Part shown: positions 1-10,137 of the stretch, piece by piece | How the letters are laid out: each line of letters starts with the position of its first letter | How positions within the stretch are numbered: the stretch's first letter is position 1 | Assembly (NCBI GenBank): GCA_032622095.1 | Contig: CP136064.1 | Coordinates: forward strand, 51,156,073 to 51,220,072 | DNA length: 64,000 nt | From: Siphonodentalium dalli | Lineage: Eukaryota; Mollusca; Scaphopoda; Gadilida; Siphonodentaliidae | Reading direction: 5' to 3' | Translations under genes and position numbers: made by a program | The notes under the pieces: generated by a model | What the model saw: the letters and a program-made list of their open reading frames with translations, nothing else | Told to the model about the DNA's origin: nothing | Databases searched by the model: none

Positions 1-567
1 CACATTACTTATGAAAGCTACCAGTTGATGTCCTCAATTAATAAACCTTATATAAAGGCTAGACTATATTTAAAATAGGCTAGCAAATCTGAGCAGAGCC
101 AATCAGAAGATGGCTACTTGGAATTTTCGGTTGGCTGACACTGATATTATATTTTTTAAGGAAATGGAATTCCCTGCTATTTGTTCCAGACTATTGAATG
201 TGTACATGCTGTTACAATAATAGTTGATCAAATCTCTATATATATATAAAAAGAGTAGGATCTGTCTGTTCATGATTTTTCTCCCAGACCCCTGGACCGT
301 TTTCAACCAAATTTGGTGTGGGGACTCGTGGTACCTCGGCAGATGTTTTTTACGTGTTAGGTTTCTAAAATTTTAAATTACAAAAAATAAATCTTTAAAA
401 AAAAAAATAATATTTGTTATTAATCAAAATGTTTAAAAGATCAAATGAGCACGAAGCGCACAGCGGCACAAGGGCCCCCTACACTGCTGTTTCAGCTAGC
501 ACTGTATAAGCAGAATGTACCGCAATAAGTTAGCAACAAATAACAAAAATTCATAAATTTTACTCAC
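1..567. other. non-coding flank, intron or intergenic
   Basis: No convincing coding exon is seen. The stretch around 260-340 (TCTGTCTGTTC followed by a conserved AAATTTGGTGTGGGGAC-like phrase) resembles the dispersed TCCGTC/AAATTTGG repeats found elsewhere in this window. Because position 566-567 carries the complement of a splice donor, this DNA is probably the start of an intron of the minus-strand gene at 568-1420. Confidence 0.35.
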
Positions 568-1420
568 TGTGCTGGGTTTTCTTTAACAGTTGGAATTGGT
601 TTGCTAGCTACAGGCTTATGTCCCTCGATCTGAACAGAATCGAAACTGCTATACAGCTCCTTTGGTAAGGTTCCACTTGCTGGATATTTGGCACTATTTT
701 TCCCTCCATCTGTCTTACTGGCTGTCCGTGTGAAAGAAGATGGCTGTATATCTGTAATGGCTCCAGTAATCCTCTCCACATGACGAACCACCTTGGCCAT
801 GGGAGGCTTATCGGAATTTGCTAGTATATCATGTTGTTTCGTTGTTTCAATACTGTCTGAGTAGTTGAGGGGGCTGTAGGATTTTGAAGGGGATGATGAA
901 ACCCATGAACGCTGTTCTTTATTAACATTAACAGAACTCCTTCCTGGTGGACTCTCGAAATGAACTTTCAATTTGTTCTTGATCTTACTTAGCTGCGGTT
1001 TATAATTCTTTGCTGGGATAGATTTTTCAGGTGTCACTGAAAGAAGTGGATCAGGCTTCAAACAAACAGGTTTCTCAGGCTGATGCCTCTGTTTCTGGGG
1101 TAAAATGTCACTCCTTGTTCCTTTAGTATATTTCTTCTTGCTGGCTAATGGTTTGTCTGGTGTAAGGCACAGCAGTGGATCTGGTTGCAAAAAATGCTGA
1201 ACATGTGATATAAAAGGTTTTGGTTGTTTGAGTGGGATTGAGTCCTCGGAACTTTCTGTTAAGTTCAGGTCAGTTGAAGGGAATTCTGTGTGTGGCTTGT
1301 ATGGAAGGTTATAATATTCAAATTCTGAGACCGGTCCATGATCCTGGCTACTAGGTTTAGAAGCTGGGAAAGAGTGAGGTAGTGGGCTGTTGCAGATTTC
1401 TGCATTCGCCATCATCACTT
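568..1420 (-). CDS. internal coding exon of an unrecognised low-complexity protein
   Basis: One open frame runs through the whole 853 bp segment on the minus strand (about 283 codons). Read on that strand it is preceded by a polypyrimidine tract and AG acceptor (complement at 1421-1422) and followed by a perfect GTGAGT donor (complement at 562-567), so it looks like an internal exon entered after the first base and left after the second base of a codon. The protein is rich in Ser, Pro and Lys and holds two copies of a phrase of the form PDPLL-[CS]-[LV]-TP-[DE]-K about 40 residues apart, which suggests short linear motifs or phosphosites in a disordered protein. No enzyme domain, signal peptide or membrane segment is visible. 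The family was not recognised; the neighbouring exons could not be located. The internal ATGs near 1412-1415 could also be a translation start if this were a 5' exon. Confidence 0.55.
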
Positions 1421-1424
1421 CTGG

Positions 1425-2100
1425 AAAAAATAATAAAAATTTAAAGCTCCATGGCAGTTCAATTCCTGAAATTATGCTAGATTTGTGTCCTGGTCCAGAT
1501 CATCAAAATAAATTGGTAGGTATGTTAAATCTAAACTGTATATGCCACCGAGAAAATTAACTTGACTTTTTTCAGCATCAAGCCCGCATGATTATAATTT
1601 TCCAAATAGTTTAGGTCATTATTAAATGACTTACATGTATACAATTATGAATGGTAGGTTATTCTGAAATCAAGTACGGTAGGTCAAACTAGCAGGAAAT
1701 TCTCAGAACCTTAAAAATCACCAATATACCAGTATATATATTTGTTACTTTTATATACCAGGTATGTGTTTTTATATTTAATGTAAACATACATGTACAT
1801 GTAGCAGTCAAATGTGGGAGTCCATTTGTGACTCTTTTTGTCCATATATTACATAAATACAATGAACTTAGACATAGACATACATGTACATTACAAGTAG
1901 ATCGCTATTATCTTAATGACTATACTGACAATGGCCATATAGCTGTTATTATACTTAAATACAAAAATTCAGGAGGTTGGTCCGGGATATTGGGAATTAA
2001 AGAAGACATTCTTTTGTTTTTCATTAAAAATACTACAAGTAGAATAAATTATTTTAATGTAGAATAAGTGGATGAACTAGTTTAAAAAGAAAAATATTTA
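1425..2100. other. AT-rich non-coding stretch
   Basis: Low-complexity AT-rich DNA with ACATGTACATGTA words near 1790-1805. A short open frame at 1828-2067 has no family resemblance, no splice context and no codon bias and was not accepted. Probably an intron of the minus-strand gene. Confidence 0.4.
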
Positions 2101-2105
2101 TATCT

Positions 2106-2165
2106 TAATGGTACTCAATCCGATTCGATGGTCCCCATATCAGATTCCAACAACAACAAAATATT
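2106..2165. repeat. solo end of the GGTACTCAATCCGA TIR element
   Basis: The sequence GGTACTCAATCCGA, followed by GGTCCCCAT and then CAGATTCCAACAACAACA, matches the inverted terminal repeat of the element at 7244-7718 (read from its right end). Only one end is seen here, so this is a truncated copy. Confidence 0.55.
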
Positions 2166-2269
2166 TTTAAATGCCGCTTCAGTTATCAGAATCAATTAGT
2201 TGCCCAAAAATAATGCTAGCCAGTCAACTATAGTATAAAATTGCCCAAAACGTGTTATATATCAACATT

Positions 2270-2585
2270 TTGTTAACAAAATCTGGCCAGATTGTCAAAT
2301 TTCTGACATCCAAAGCCACTTGATTTTAGACTTATCCATCTTCATCCACAATTTGGCCACCAGCAGACATCTTGGATTTTAAATATGAATCCATCTGCAC
2401 ACCCTGCAGCCCGCATATATCTAAGAAATGTTTTGGAAATTTCCAGGCATGATTAGGATCACCTCTAGATGAGAGCTATCAAATTAGAATGATTTTTTAT
2501 TAAAAACATGGCCGCCGGCAGCCATCTTGTATATTACTCTTTGCATAACTAAATCCTTCGGCACAACCTGCAGGCCACATCCCTC
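2270..2585. repeat. diverged copy of the CATGGCCGCC/CCATCTTGGATTT repeat
   Basis: Contains the recurring phrases of the ~154/163 bp tandem family that fills introns 5 and 11 of GART (AACATGGCCGCC, GCCATCTTG, TTACTCTTTGCAT, GCACA-CCTGCAG), but much diverged and with only about two units. It directly abuts the LINE fragment that ends near 2596. Confidence 0.55.
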
Positions 2586-2595
2586 TGTCTGTATA

Positions 2596-3470
2596 TGTAT
2601 GTGTTTCAGCGCTGGAGCCTCTCGACTGTGTTTGCGCTACATGTATGCTGTTTTGTCGTTGTTTCCTCGCATGCGCTATCCTCCAGCCTGTTCCACTCCT
2701 CGATAGCTCGAACAAATAACGAGTGTTTAAATTGTGCCGTGTTTGCTCGTATCCTTTCAATGGAGTTCGAGTTAATACACTCCTCCTTTTCGACAAGGTT
2801 TGATGTTATAAAGCCTGGGTACTTTTTCGCCTTTATTTTCCTTCCTTACTTTTTGGGTATTAATATGTCTTTTGATAGAATAGCCGGCACCAGCCCATCC
2901 TCTGCCGAACAGCTTCATTCTCATCGTGTTTTTTCTTTGGTGTAGTGGCTCCATAAGTTGTTCCATTAACATTTCAGTTATGGCTCCTTTTGTTCTTGTG
3001 TGGTAGTTGTTTTGATTGAATCGCACCCCTCTTTTGTTGATTCTTTCTATGGTGTTGATATCTTTTTGCTGGTATGGATCCCAAAGTTCCGCTGCATATT
3101 TGAGGGTGGATCTCACTGTGGATTCATAGGCCATTTCCTGAAGTTTCGACGGAGGAATCCAAGGGGGCTGCCTGCTTTTCTTACTATCTTTGATATGTGG
3201 GATGACCAGGTGAGGGTGTTGGTGATGGTTAGCCCTAGGTATTGTGTTTCTTCAACTGTTTGGAGTATTTGGTTATCCAGTTGGTACATACTGTATGTGT
3301 TGACGTGAGTTTTATTGATAAGATGTTACATTTCTTCGCAATAGTTTGCATTGAACCGCATGCCCCAAACAGCTGCCCATTTTTCTAATGACTTCAGATC
3401 TTCTTGAAGAGCAATATGGTCTTGCTGGTTCTTTATGTCACCAAACTTCATAAGGATCTTAAGCCTTAAG
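2596..3470 (-). pseudogene. 3' fragment of a CR1/L2/Jockey-like LINE reverse transcriptase
   Basis: On the minus strand the translated pieces show, in order, the thumb-side phrase LEKWAAVWGMRFN, a TQYLGLTIT-like strand, the RSTLKYAAELWDPYQQ motif and a GAITEMLMEQLMEPL-like C-terminal region, which is the standard order after the YADD box in non-LTR reverse transcriptases of this group. The palm motifs themselves are missing, so the copy is 5' truncated at about 3470. Reading frames change at least twice. It is a dead fragment. It lies opposite in strand to the LINE that begins about 250 bp further on and is not part of it. Confidence 0.7.
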
Positions 3471-3589
3471 GGTGAGCCAACGATATTTTCCGAATTTCGT
3501 TAAAAGGAGGTTCTCAATCACATCTAAAGGTCACCCTGAAGATCCATATAATATTTGTTGATGATCGGATGAGAGATGAGACCTACCGG

Positions 3590-3705
3590 TATATATACTA
3601 TGGTTGGCGGGATGGGGTGGGTACTACCTATATACGAGCGCCTGCGGCGCATAAGATACTATGGGTGGCGGGATGGGGTGGTTACTACCTATATACGAGC
3701 GCCTG
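3590..3705. repeat. two units of a GC-rich tandem repeat, left of a LINE
   Basis: Two units of the form ACTATGG-TGGCGGGATGGGG-TACTACCTATATACGAGCGCCTGC, about 70 bp each. The same unit recurs at 5683-5835 on the far side of the LINE, so the array was probably one block before the LINE inserted or was duplicated around it. Confidence 0.75.
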
Positions 3706-3719
3706 CATAAAAAGCTCAA

Positions 3720-5680
3720 GACGTTGAGTCAAAAAATGTGCCGAACAACAAAATCAAAGTAAATTTCAAACATGGTCTCAGATAGCAGCGGAAACAAACC
3801 ATCAAACCGACTATGGTCCTACATCAAAAGCATGAAGAGTGATAGCTCAGGAGTATCACCACTGAAGAGAGATGGTATTCTTCATAGTGACCCATTAACA
3901 AAGGCGGAAATCCTAAATAGACAATTCTCATCTGTCTTCACCCAAGAGGATATCCAAAATATTCCAAACATCGCCGACATGGGTATCCCATCACTGCCGA
4001 ACATCACAGTGACAGAAAATGGAGTTGAAAAACTCCTAAAAAACATCAACATCCACAAGGCCACTGGACCCGATGGTATACCCGGAAGGCTCCTCAAAGC
4101 AGTCGCAACCGAGATCACGCCGATGCTATTTCAGGCATCCATCGACCAGGGGAAGGTTCCATTAGACTGGAAACAGGCATACATCACGCCACAAGAAAGG
4201 GGACAGGACAACAGCATCAAATTATCGGCCAGTCTCTTTGACCTCCATCTGCTGCAAACTAATGGAGCATATACTACACAGCCGCATAATATCACATCTG
4301 GAGTCACATGACATTCTCTCCAAGTACCAACATGGCTTTAGGAAGAAACGCTCATGCGAGACACAACTACTCTCAACTGTGGATGATTTCACCAGAGGTA
4401 TCTTCGAGCAGGAACAGATTGACGCTGTATTGTTGGAAGGCCTTCGACAAGGTGCCTCACCAACGACTTCTGCTCAAATGTGAGAAATATGGCATCCGAG
4501 ATAACACCTTAGACTGGATAAGTGATTTCTTATCGGAAAGAAGTCAGAAAGTCGTCCTTGAGGGTCAACACTCAAGCTCAGCAAATGTAACATCTGGAGT
4601 GCCCCAAGGAACTGTGATGGGACCATTGCTCTTCTTGATATATATCAACCACTTAACCAAACACGTGACAGCGACACCTCGTCTATATGCTGACGACTGC
4701 TTGCTGTACAGATCCATCAAGTCGGAGAAGGATGCATTGGAACTTCAAAAAGATATGGACAAACTGCAGAACTGGGAGCGAGAATGGCAAATGAAGTTCA
4801 ATGAAGACAAGTGCGAGGCTATAACCATCACCAACAAGAAGAAGAACATTATCAAAAGTCACTACTACATCCATGACAAACAGCTCAACTCTGTTACAAC
4901 GGCAAAATACTTGGGGATCACCTTCCAAAATGACATGAGTTGGAACACCCATATCAACCAAATGTGTGCAAAGGCGAACTCAACCACGGCCTTCATAAGA
5001 AGAAACTTATCAGGATGCACACCGGCTATCAGAGAGCGTTGCTATAAGGCGATGGTTCGACCCATAGCCGAGTACGCATCGAACGTCTGGAGTCCACACA
5101 CCGATGGAAACACCAAAAAGACAGAGAGGGTACAGGAAAGGGCAGCACGCATGGTGAATAACAACTACAACGGACGCAGTGGCGCACCAGCCATGGTACA
5201 ATCTCTGGAATGGACACCACTGAAGAAAAGAAGGGATATTACTAATGCACCACCTTCTACAAATGTATCAACGAGCTAGTATCAATTGACCACAAGACAC
5301 TTCTCGAGAAGTACAAATCGTCATCACGTGGCCATAACCAGAAATACCGACAACATCATACAAGGGTTGATGTCTAAAAGTACTCCTTCTTTCCATCAGC
5401 GATAAGACTATGGAACTCCATGCCAAAAGAAGTAGTCAACTGCAGCTCTCTAGAAGACCTGAATAGGGAGCTGCATAGCTGCATGTGCCTGAGGACAACA
5501 ATGCATCTACATTTTACTGCAAGACGTTTTAACCTGTAATTACAACATTGCTTTTAATCATAAATCTATTTTAACAACTTCCTCATCCGCCGGCACACAA
5601 TAGTGCGATATTGTCCCAACAGAAATACACCTCTGCCAGGACCTGCACTGTAATACGAAGAAACTGAGAAGAAGAAGATA
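3720..5680 (+). pseudogene. 5'-truncated non-LTR retrotransposon (CR1/L2/Jockey-like LINE), broken frames
   Basis: Reverse-transcriptase coding sequence without an endonuclease domain. Visible in order: an SDSSGNKPSNRLWSYIKSM start, the finger motif KATGPDGIPGRLLK (about 4052-4093), the ICCKLMEHI / HGFRKKRSCETQL region (4240-4350), the palm motif AFDKVPHQRL (about 4440-4475), SGVPQGTVMGPLLFL (4595-4640) and the catalytic YADD box at 4686-4697, then the LGITF and PIAEYASNVW thumb motifs. At least three frameshifts are needed to follow it (near 4190-4240, near 4430 and after 5260), and part of the region before 4240 is deleted, so no intact enzyme is encoded. The element ends in a purine-rich GAAGAAGAAGATAAG tail at about 5665-5683, which fits a LINE 3' tail. 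Confidence 0.8.
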
Positions 5681-5682
5681 AG

Positions 5683-5910
5683 ATACTATATAGGTGGCGG
5701 GATGGGGTGGTGGGTGGGTACTACCTATATACGAGCGCCTGCGGTGCATAAGAATCAAGATACTATGGGTGGCAGGATGGGGTGGTGGGTGGGTACTACC
5801 TATATACGAGCGCCTGCGGCGCATAAGATTTAAAGATACTATATTACTATGCCATGGCCCCGCATGGGTGGCGGGATGGGTGGTGCCACTGGTGGGTCAT
5901 ATATATCATA
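5683..5910. repeat. GC-rich tandem repeat, right of the LINE
   Basis: Two full units (starting near 5685 and 5761) plus a degenerate third near 5866-5890 of the same ACTATGGGTGGCGGGATGGGG / CTATATACGAGCGCC repeat seen at 3590-3705. Open frames across it on both strands are repeats of Trp/Gly or Pro/His and are not genes. Confidence 0.75.
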
Positions 5911-5921
5911 TGGTGTGCCAA

Positions 5922-6520
5922 AGGATTTAGTTTGAATCGTGGTTCACTTAAACTTAAAAGTACAGTGACAAAGAAATCACGGGTTCCTCTGGTCAAAAAT
6001 TTACGTGATAATAACATTCAATGTATAGTCACTAGGCCCACTCCCAGGGCTCCTAAAAAATTCCTGGACACATTCAAAATAAATATGGCTAAACTGGGAG
6101 CTAGCAGTACTAGTAGCAGTGCCACAGATAGATATATGACAAAAACTGGCAGAGTGATATCTAAAATGAGACATACTGTCAATATTCGATCATATCTAAC
6201 ACAAGAACCGTTTATTTCTTCCGCCAAACATTTGAAATACAAGAATCAACTTGTTGTTGTGGACGCCAATCGACAATGCTAAAAACCACTGCACTTTTCA
6301 CCAGAATAAATTGCGAACTCAACCGGAATGCAAAATCTTGGACCACCAATTCCCCCGAAACAGAACTTATCTGCTCCAAAATTCCAAATCATGCGTCCAA
6401 GAAGACTATCAGTTGCTGTTGTGCATTGTGACTTCATAAAATATGCAGCATTATTACTTTATAGAGATAGAATACAACTGATATATGACTCTAAAACGAT
6501 TAAATTGTTTTATAAATTTT
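5922..6520 (+). CDS. orphan basic ORFs, possible exons or captured gene fragment
   Basis: An open frame to 6282 (about 120 codons from 5922) encodes a Lys/Arg/Ser/Thr-rich sequence with phrases such as VTKKSRVPLVKNLR, PTPRAPKKFLD and a GASSTSSSATDRY low-complexity patch. A second frame, 6328-6522, begins with QNLGPPIPPKQN and ends AALLLYRD. An AG acceptor is possible at about 5929-5930. I could not assign a family or confirm a donor, so these may be terminal exons, a pseudogene, or part of a transposon. No metabolic or structural role can be stated. Confidence 0.25.
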
Positions 6521-6960
6521 AAATAAGTTACCGTTTTATCGGGAACGGGAAGATTCGGCGGAGGGAAGTTTCGGCCATGTATTTTTCGGCGGAGGGAAGT
6601 TTCGGCAGGGAATATTCGGCCAGTCGTTTGATCTAACTAATTAGTGGAGGGATTACGGCTTGGGGATTACGGCTTGTGTGGGACTAAGCTTGTGTGCGCA
6701 CTTATTCTTTGTTGTATCAATAACAACTAATTAGAGGGATTATAGGGTCTTGATTAACTCATTTTTAGTAATGACATATTTTATTAGACTTATTTGAATG
6801 GGTGAAACATATTTACACAAGCTGATAACATAAGGTGTAACAGAAATACAAACAAAACAATTTAAAATACATTTATAACCGGCATTCTTTATTTGAAACA
6901 TACAAAATCAACTAATAGTCTTGTCTTGTTATCTTCTTGTCTTGTTGTCGTCTTGTCTTC

Positions 6961-7243
6961 TTATTTCTTTGCCTTGCCGATTCTGTAGATCTTGGTCACT
7001 TTTTGTAGGAATTCCGATGTTCTGATGTCCTCTTCTCTGTATTTTGCCCATAGGTTGCTGATCTTCGTATCTATATCTGTGCATTTCTTCCTCACGTCTG
7101 TCTCGAGATCCCTGGCTGCAACGGCAATTTCTACATGGGCTGCTTCAAGTTGAAGAATTGGCACCAGCTTGTAGAATGATAGGCGTTGGTAGCATGTGTC
7201 GCAGTCAACTGCTTGCTGACGAGGACGTACATTCCTATTACAC
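6961..7243 (-). pseudogene. remnant of a transposon-encoded protein with a Cys-x2-Cys motif
   Basis: About 93 codons remain open before the stop at 6961-6963 (TAA on the minus strand). The phrase RPRQQAVDCDTCYQR resembles the first half of the PHD-like zinc knuckle found in many lophotrochozoan MULE-associated proteins, but the rest of the finger is not present, and the C-terminal part (about 55 residues, ending KAKK) is an unassigned mixed-charge helix-like sequence. Its N-terminal side was cut off by the insertion of the element at 7244-7718. The assignment rests on a short motif and is weak. Confidence 0.3.
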
Positions 7244-7723
7244 TTAAAGGTACTCAATCCGATAAAACTCCTCTCTATTACTATTTCAATGGCTTCGGGG
7301 GTCAAAAATATTTGATTCGAGTCGAGGAAGTCACCCATCAAAGCTCCGATTTGTTAGATATCGATTTTAGAAATCTATTATTTTTCACTATCGGCCCAGA
7401 ACTCAGTCAAAATTGCGTTATTATTACCACTTGATTTTAGAGTTATCCATCCTTGTCTGTTTGAATAGATTTTGGTGTACACATCCCGAGCAGAATACGG
7501 CAATTGAAGGCAATTATTAGTACTCATCTCGAGTAAATAACAAATTTCAAAAATCATTATCTAATAACTCTGAGCTTTGTTTGATGGGTTCCTCGACTCG
7601 AATCAAATAGTTTTTACTACCAAAACCAAAGAAATAGTAATATAGGACCCTCTGATCGGATTGTTGTTGTTGGAATCTGTTGAGATGGGGACCCTCTGTT
7701 CGGATTGAGTACCTTTAATACAC
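7239..7723. mobile_element. TIR MITE flanked by TACAC, nested in the 6541-8483 element
   Basis: Element 7244-7718 (475 bp). Ends are inverted: TTAAAGGTACTCAATCCGA on the left and its complement on the right, and homology continues for about 100 bp inward (TTTGATTCGAGTCGAGGAA against TTCCTCGACTCGAATCAAA). It is flanked by a perfect 5-bp direct repeat TACAC (7239-7243 and 7719-7723). If the outer TTAA were counted as target instead, a TTAA-type element is the alternative. It interrupts the remnant ORF of the host element. No coding capacity. Confidence 0.7.
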
Positions 7724-8582
7724 GGGTAGTCTATGAGCTGATTTTGACGGAGGTTGTACGAAGGCATGATGAAGATGTGATATGGTGAAGTCAATTTCAT
7801 TCAACTATATAGTCTAAAAGTCGTTAGATCTGATGCGGTAAAACAAACAACTGATCAGTTCTAACTGAAATGCACTCAGCAAACTTATCTAAACAAACAT
7901 CGAATAGTTCTCACTGAAATCATATCAGCATCAGAAAGACGACTCTGTATATTCTACCGACTGTTATACAAACACTTGGTGCCAACGTGAACAGAGTGTG
8001 AACAACTGTCAAAAATTTTATTCGTTTTCTCATTGAATCTTCATTAATCATAATTCCTTATAGTGTTCGAACGTGATATTTGGATTTACCACGTAATTTG
8101 TAAGTAATAACTTCAATATATTCACAATAAACTTACCTTATCATAAACCTAAAATAATCTCATAAAATATGTCAAATAAACTAATGACAAAACATCATAA
8201 AAGTAATAACAAAAGTAATAATAAAAGTAATTTATTCTTGTAAAATATTCACTCATAAAACATACAAATAATCTAAAAAAAAACATCATAAAAGTAATAG
8301 CTTCATTTAATTTAATTTATTCATGTAATATATTAAATAAAAAATATGTCCACATAATTCATAAAACTTAAAACATAAAACCTCCCGTCCCAATATATTG
8401 GTATAAACCTAGGAAGATTCGGCCGATAAAACCCGCCGAATCTTCCCTGCCGAATCTTCCCTCCGCCGAATCTTCACGGACCCGTTTTATCCACCCCCTC
8501 ATTCGCATTTTTAAATTACCGTACATGACCATGACCCAGCAGGTGCTTCCGGAGTTTCGTTTTCACTTGCAAATCGGATCAG

Positions 8583-8900
8583 CTCTATACGGACCCTCCA
8601 ACCGGAAGTGGATGAATCGTGAATCAACAGGCTACGCAAAATGCAGAAAGTTGGATATTGAATGAATCGTCCGCCAACTTCACCTTGACCTTTGCGGCGA
8701 CTTTGGGATTTGAATTTTAGCATTCTAGACTGTCTAGATGGCGTCTATTGACAGAAGTTCAGGGTGAATAACTCTATTGCTTACAAATGCACGCATTTTA
8801 GTAACCTTTTAATCATTCATGTCAGCTAAATGTTACGAATCGGCGAACTGTCAATATGACGTCACGAATTACTATATCCGGTGTGAGGGTCCGTATAGAG
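8583..8900. repeat. TIR-flanked segment next to the POLR1D-like gene
   Basis: Perfect 16-bp inverted repeats CTCTATACGGACCCTC (8583-8598) and its complement (8885-8900), extended inward with two or three mismatches to about 26 bp. The interior is unusually CpG-rich for this window, has a palindromic CRE-like TGACGTCA at 8857-8864, and holds short divergent ATG frames at 8723 (minus) and 8738 (plus, seven to nine codons, then a possible GTGAAT donor). It could be a MITE, a promoter region, or both; the sequence alone does not decide. Confidence 0.4.
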
Positions 8901-9148
8901 ACGTCGCCCTTGCAAATGTGCGACGCCTATCATGTTTGCTTGAACGTTGAAATTCTGTGAAAAATGTGCCAATCTATTCGCAGCAGATATATAAATAAAT
9001 CCTTACTGCTCACTTGAGGTTTCTGGATCACAATTAAATGTGTACAATTTCAGATTTTGACAGATATTCAAACCTAAAGTCGATGCAAGTTGTCATTAAA
9101 AACACGGAATTTATCTCATTTATTGTGAGCACTAATCAGCTAATCCTA

Positions 9149-9640
9149 ATGGATAAAACAAGTGATGACGGATTGGACAAACTGGCTGTTGAAGAACTCT
9201 TAAATGAAGCAAGTAAGGGTTCAGAGAGAGCTAAGGAATATGGGTCTTTAGCATGGAGGAAGAATTCAGTTCCGACAACTAATAAGACTTTCTTGAACAA
9301 TTTAGTGTTACAGTCTGTTAGTAGTCATGGATCATCATCTAGTGGTAAATCTGTTTCTAGTAAAACTAATTCAAGACAAGTGCATCGGGGATCTGATTCA
9401 CAGACTTATATGAATCACAGAGGGAGATCGCACTTGAATGAAAAAAAGAACTCTGATAGATCAGGTTTATTGACTGATCGTGGCAGGTCAAATTATCGTT
9501 CAAGATCTAGATCTCGAGATAGGAGGAACTCACAACATAGACACTGTGAGGAAAAATCTTCATCAACATACATGTACCATGAGAAGGGTCATTCTAAATC
9601 GAAAGGATATGTAAAGAGTAATGATGGAAATAAAAAGTGA
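9149..9640 (+). CDS. POLR1D: POLR1D isoform-2-like protein (RPAC2 alternative product family)
   Basis: Encodes 163 residues plus a TGA stop. The N-terminal ~60 residues (LAVEELLNEA..G..RA..YG..AWRK..VP.TNK.FL.N at about residues 12-55) match, from memory of the family, the alternative product of the vertebrate POLR1D gene, which shares the locus but not the fold of RNA polymerase I/III subunit RPAC2. That family has no established biochemical role. The C-terminal half is an RS/SR-rich low-complexity tail with GRSNYRSRSRSRDRRN, suggesting an RNA-associated disordered region. The start at 9149 is chosen because conservation begins right after it; the frame stays open upstream to an ATG at 9038, and AG acceptors at 9051-9052 and 9137-9138 suggest a spliced 5' leader. 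No RPAC2 core domain (the dimerising alpha-like fold) is seen nearby. Confidence 0.65.
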   Translation: MDKTSDDGLDKLAVEELLNEASKGSERAKEYGSLAWRKNSVPTTNKTFLNNLVLQSVSSHGSSSSGKSVSSKTNSRQVHRGSDSQTYMNHRGRSHLNEKKNSDRSGLLTDRGRSNYRSRSRSRDRRNSQHRHCEEKSSSTYMYHEKGHSKSKGYVKSNDGNKK

Positions 9641-10137
9641 AAGATAATGTAGAGGAACTACATGTGTATGGAATTCTTTTGTTATAATTGCAGCAATGTT
9701 AGATCAATTACAGATATACATACATGTACATGTAGAATTGTCTGATTGCCAGTTTATGTAAGGACTTCTGATCTCAAAAAGGATGATTGTCTTCAGCTTG
9801 AGTCTACTTGAGTTTAATCAAAGACTGGTTATAAATGCAACTCATAATTTTAAGGCCTCGATTGGTCACATGCTAATGGTGCAATTCAGGCAATAAATAC
9901 CAATACATGTACCGTACATGAAATGCTTATATACATGTACAATTATATATGTATGGACTCCATATACATGTACTCTGAAAATTATACTAAATGCACAGAA
10001 ATTTTCCAAAAAAATCACACTTTTTTGCACATACCGGTACATGTAGCCACATAACAAAGGTAACATTTTTCCTTCTGAGACGATAATCTGAGATTAATCT
10101 CTATCACTTGCCGAGTAATTTCAAAGCAATATACATG
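9641..10137. other. 3' flank of the POLR1D-like gene, ACATGTAC-rich
   Basis: No gene seen. Contains several TACATGTACATGTA words and an AATAAA at about 9893 that could serve as a polyadenylation signal for the gene ending at 9640. Confidence 0.35.

Larger units (their letters stand above)
6533..8491. mobile_element. TIR DNA transposon, Mutator-like (tentative), non-autonomous
   Basis: The element proper is 6541-8483. It begins GGGAACGGGAAGATTCGGCG and ends with the matching inverse ending TTCACGGACCC, and both ends carry further copies of the GATTCGGCGGAGGGAA word. It is flanked by a perfect 8-bp direct repeat GTTTTATC (6533-6540 and 8484-8491). Inside are a minus-strand remnant resembling a zinc-finger part of MULE-type proteins (6961-7243), a smaller TIR element (7244-7718) and AT-rich filler. 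The 8-9 bp duplication and the cysteine-containing remnant suggest a Mutator-like element; a hAT origin is the alternative. A second element with the same outermost ~10 bp is at 13941-15139. Confidence 0.7.

Noticed and set aside
5558-5930. Overlapping Trp/Gly-rich and Pro/His-rich frames
   Set aside because: Artefacts of the GC-rich tandem repeat.
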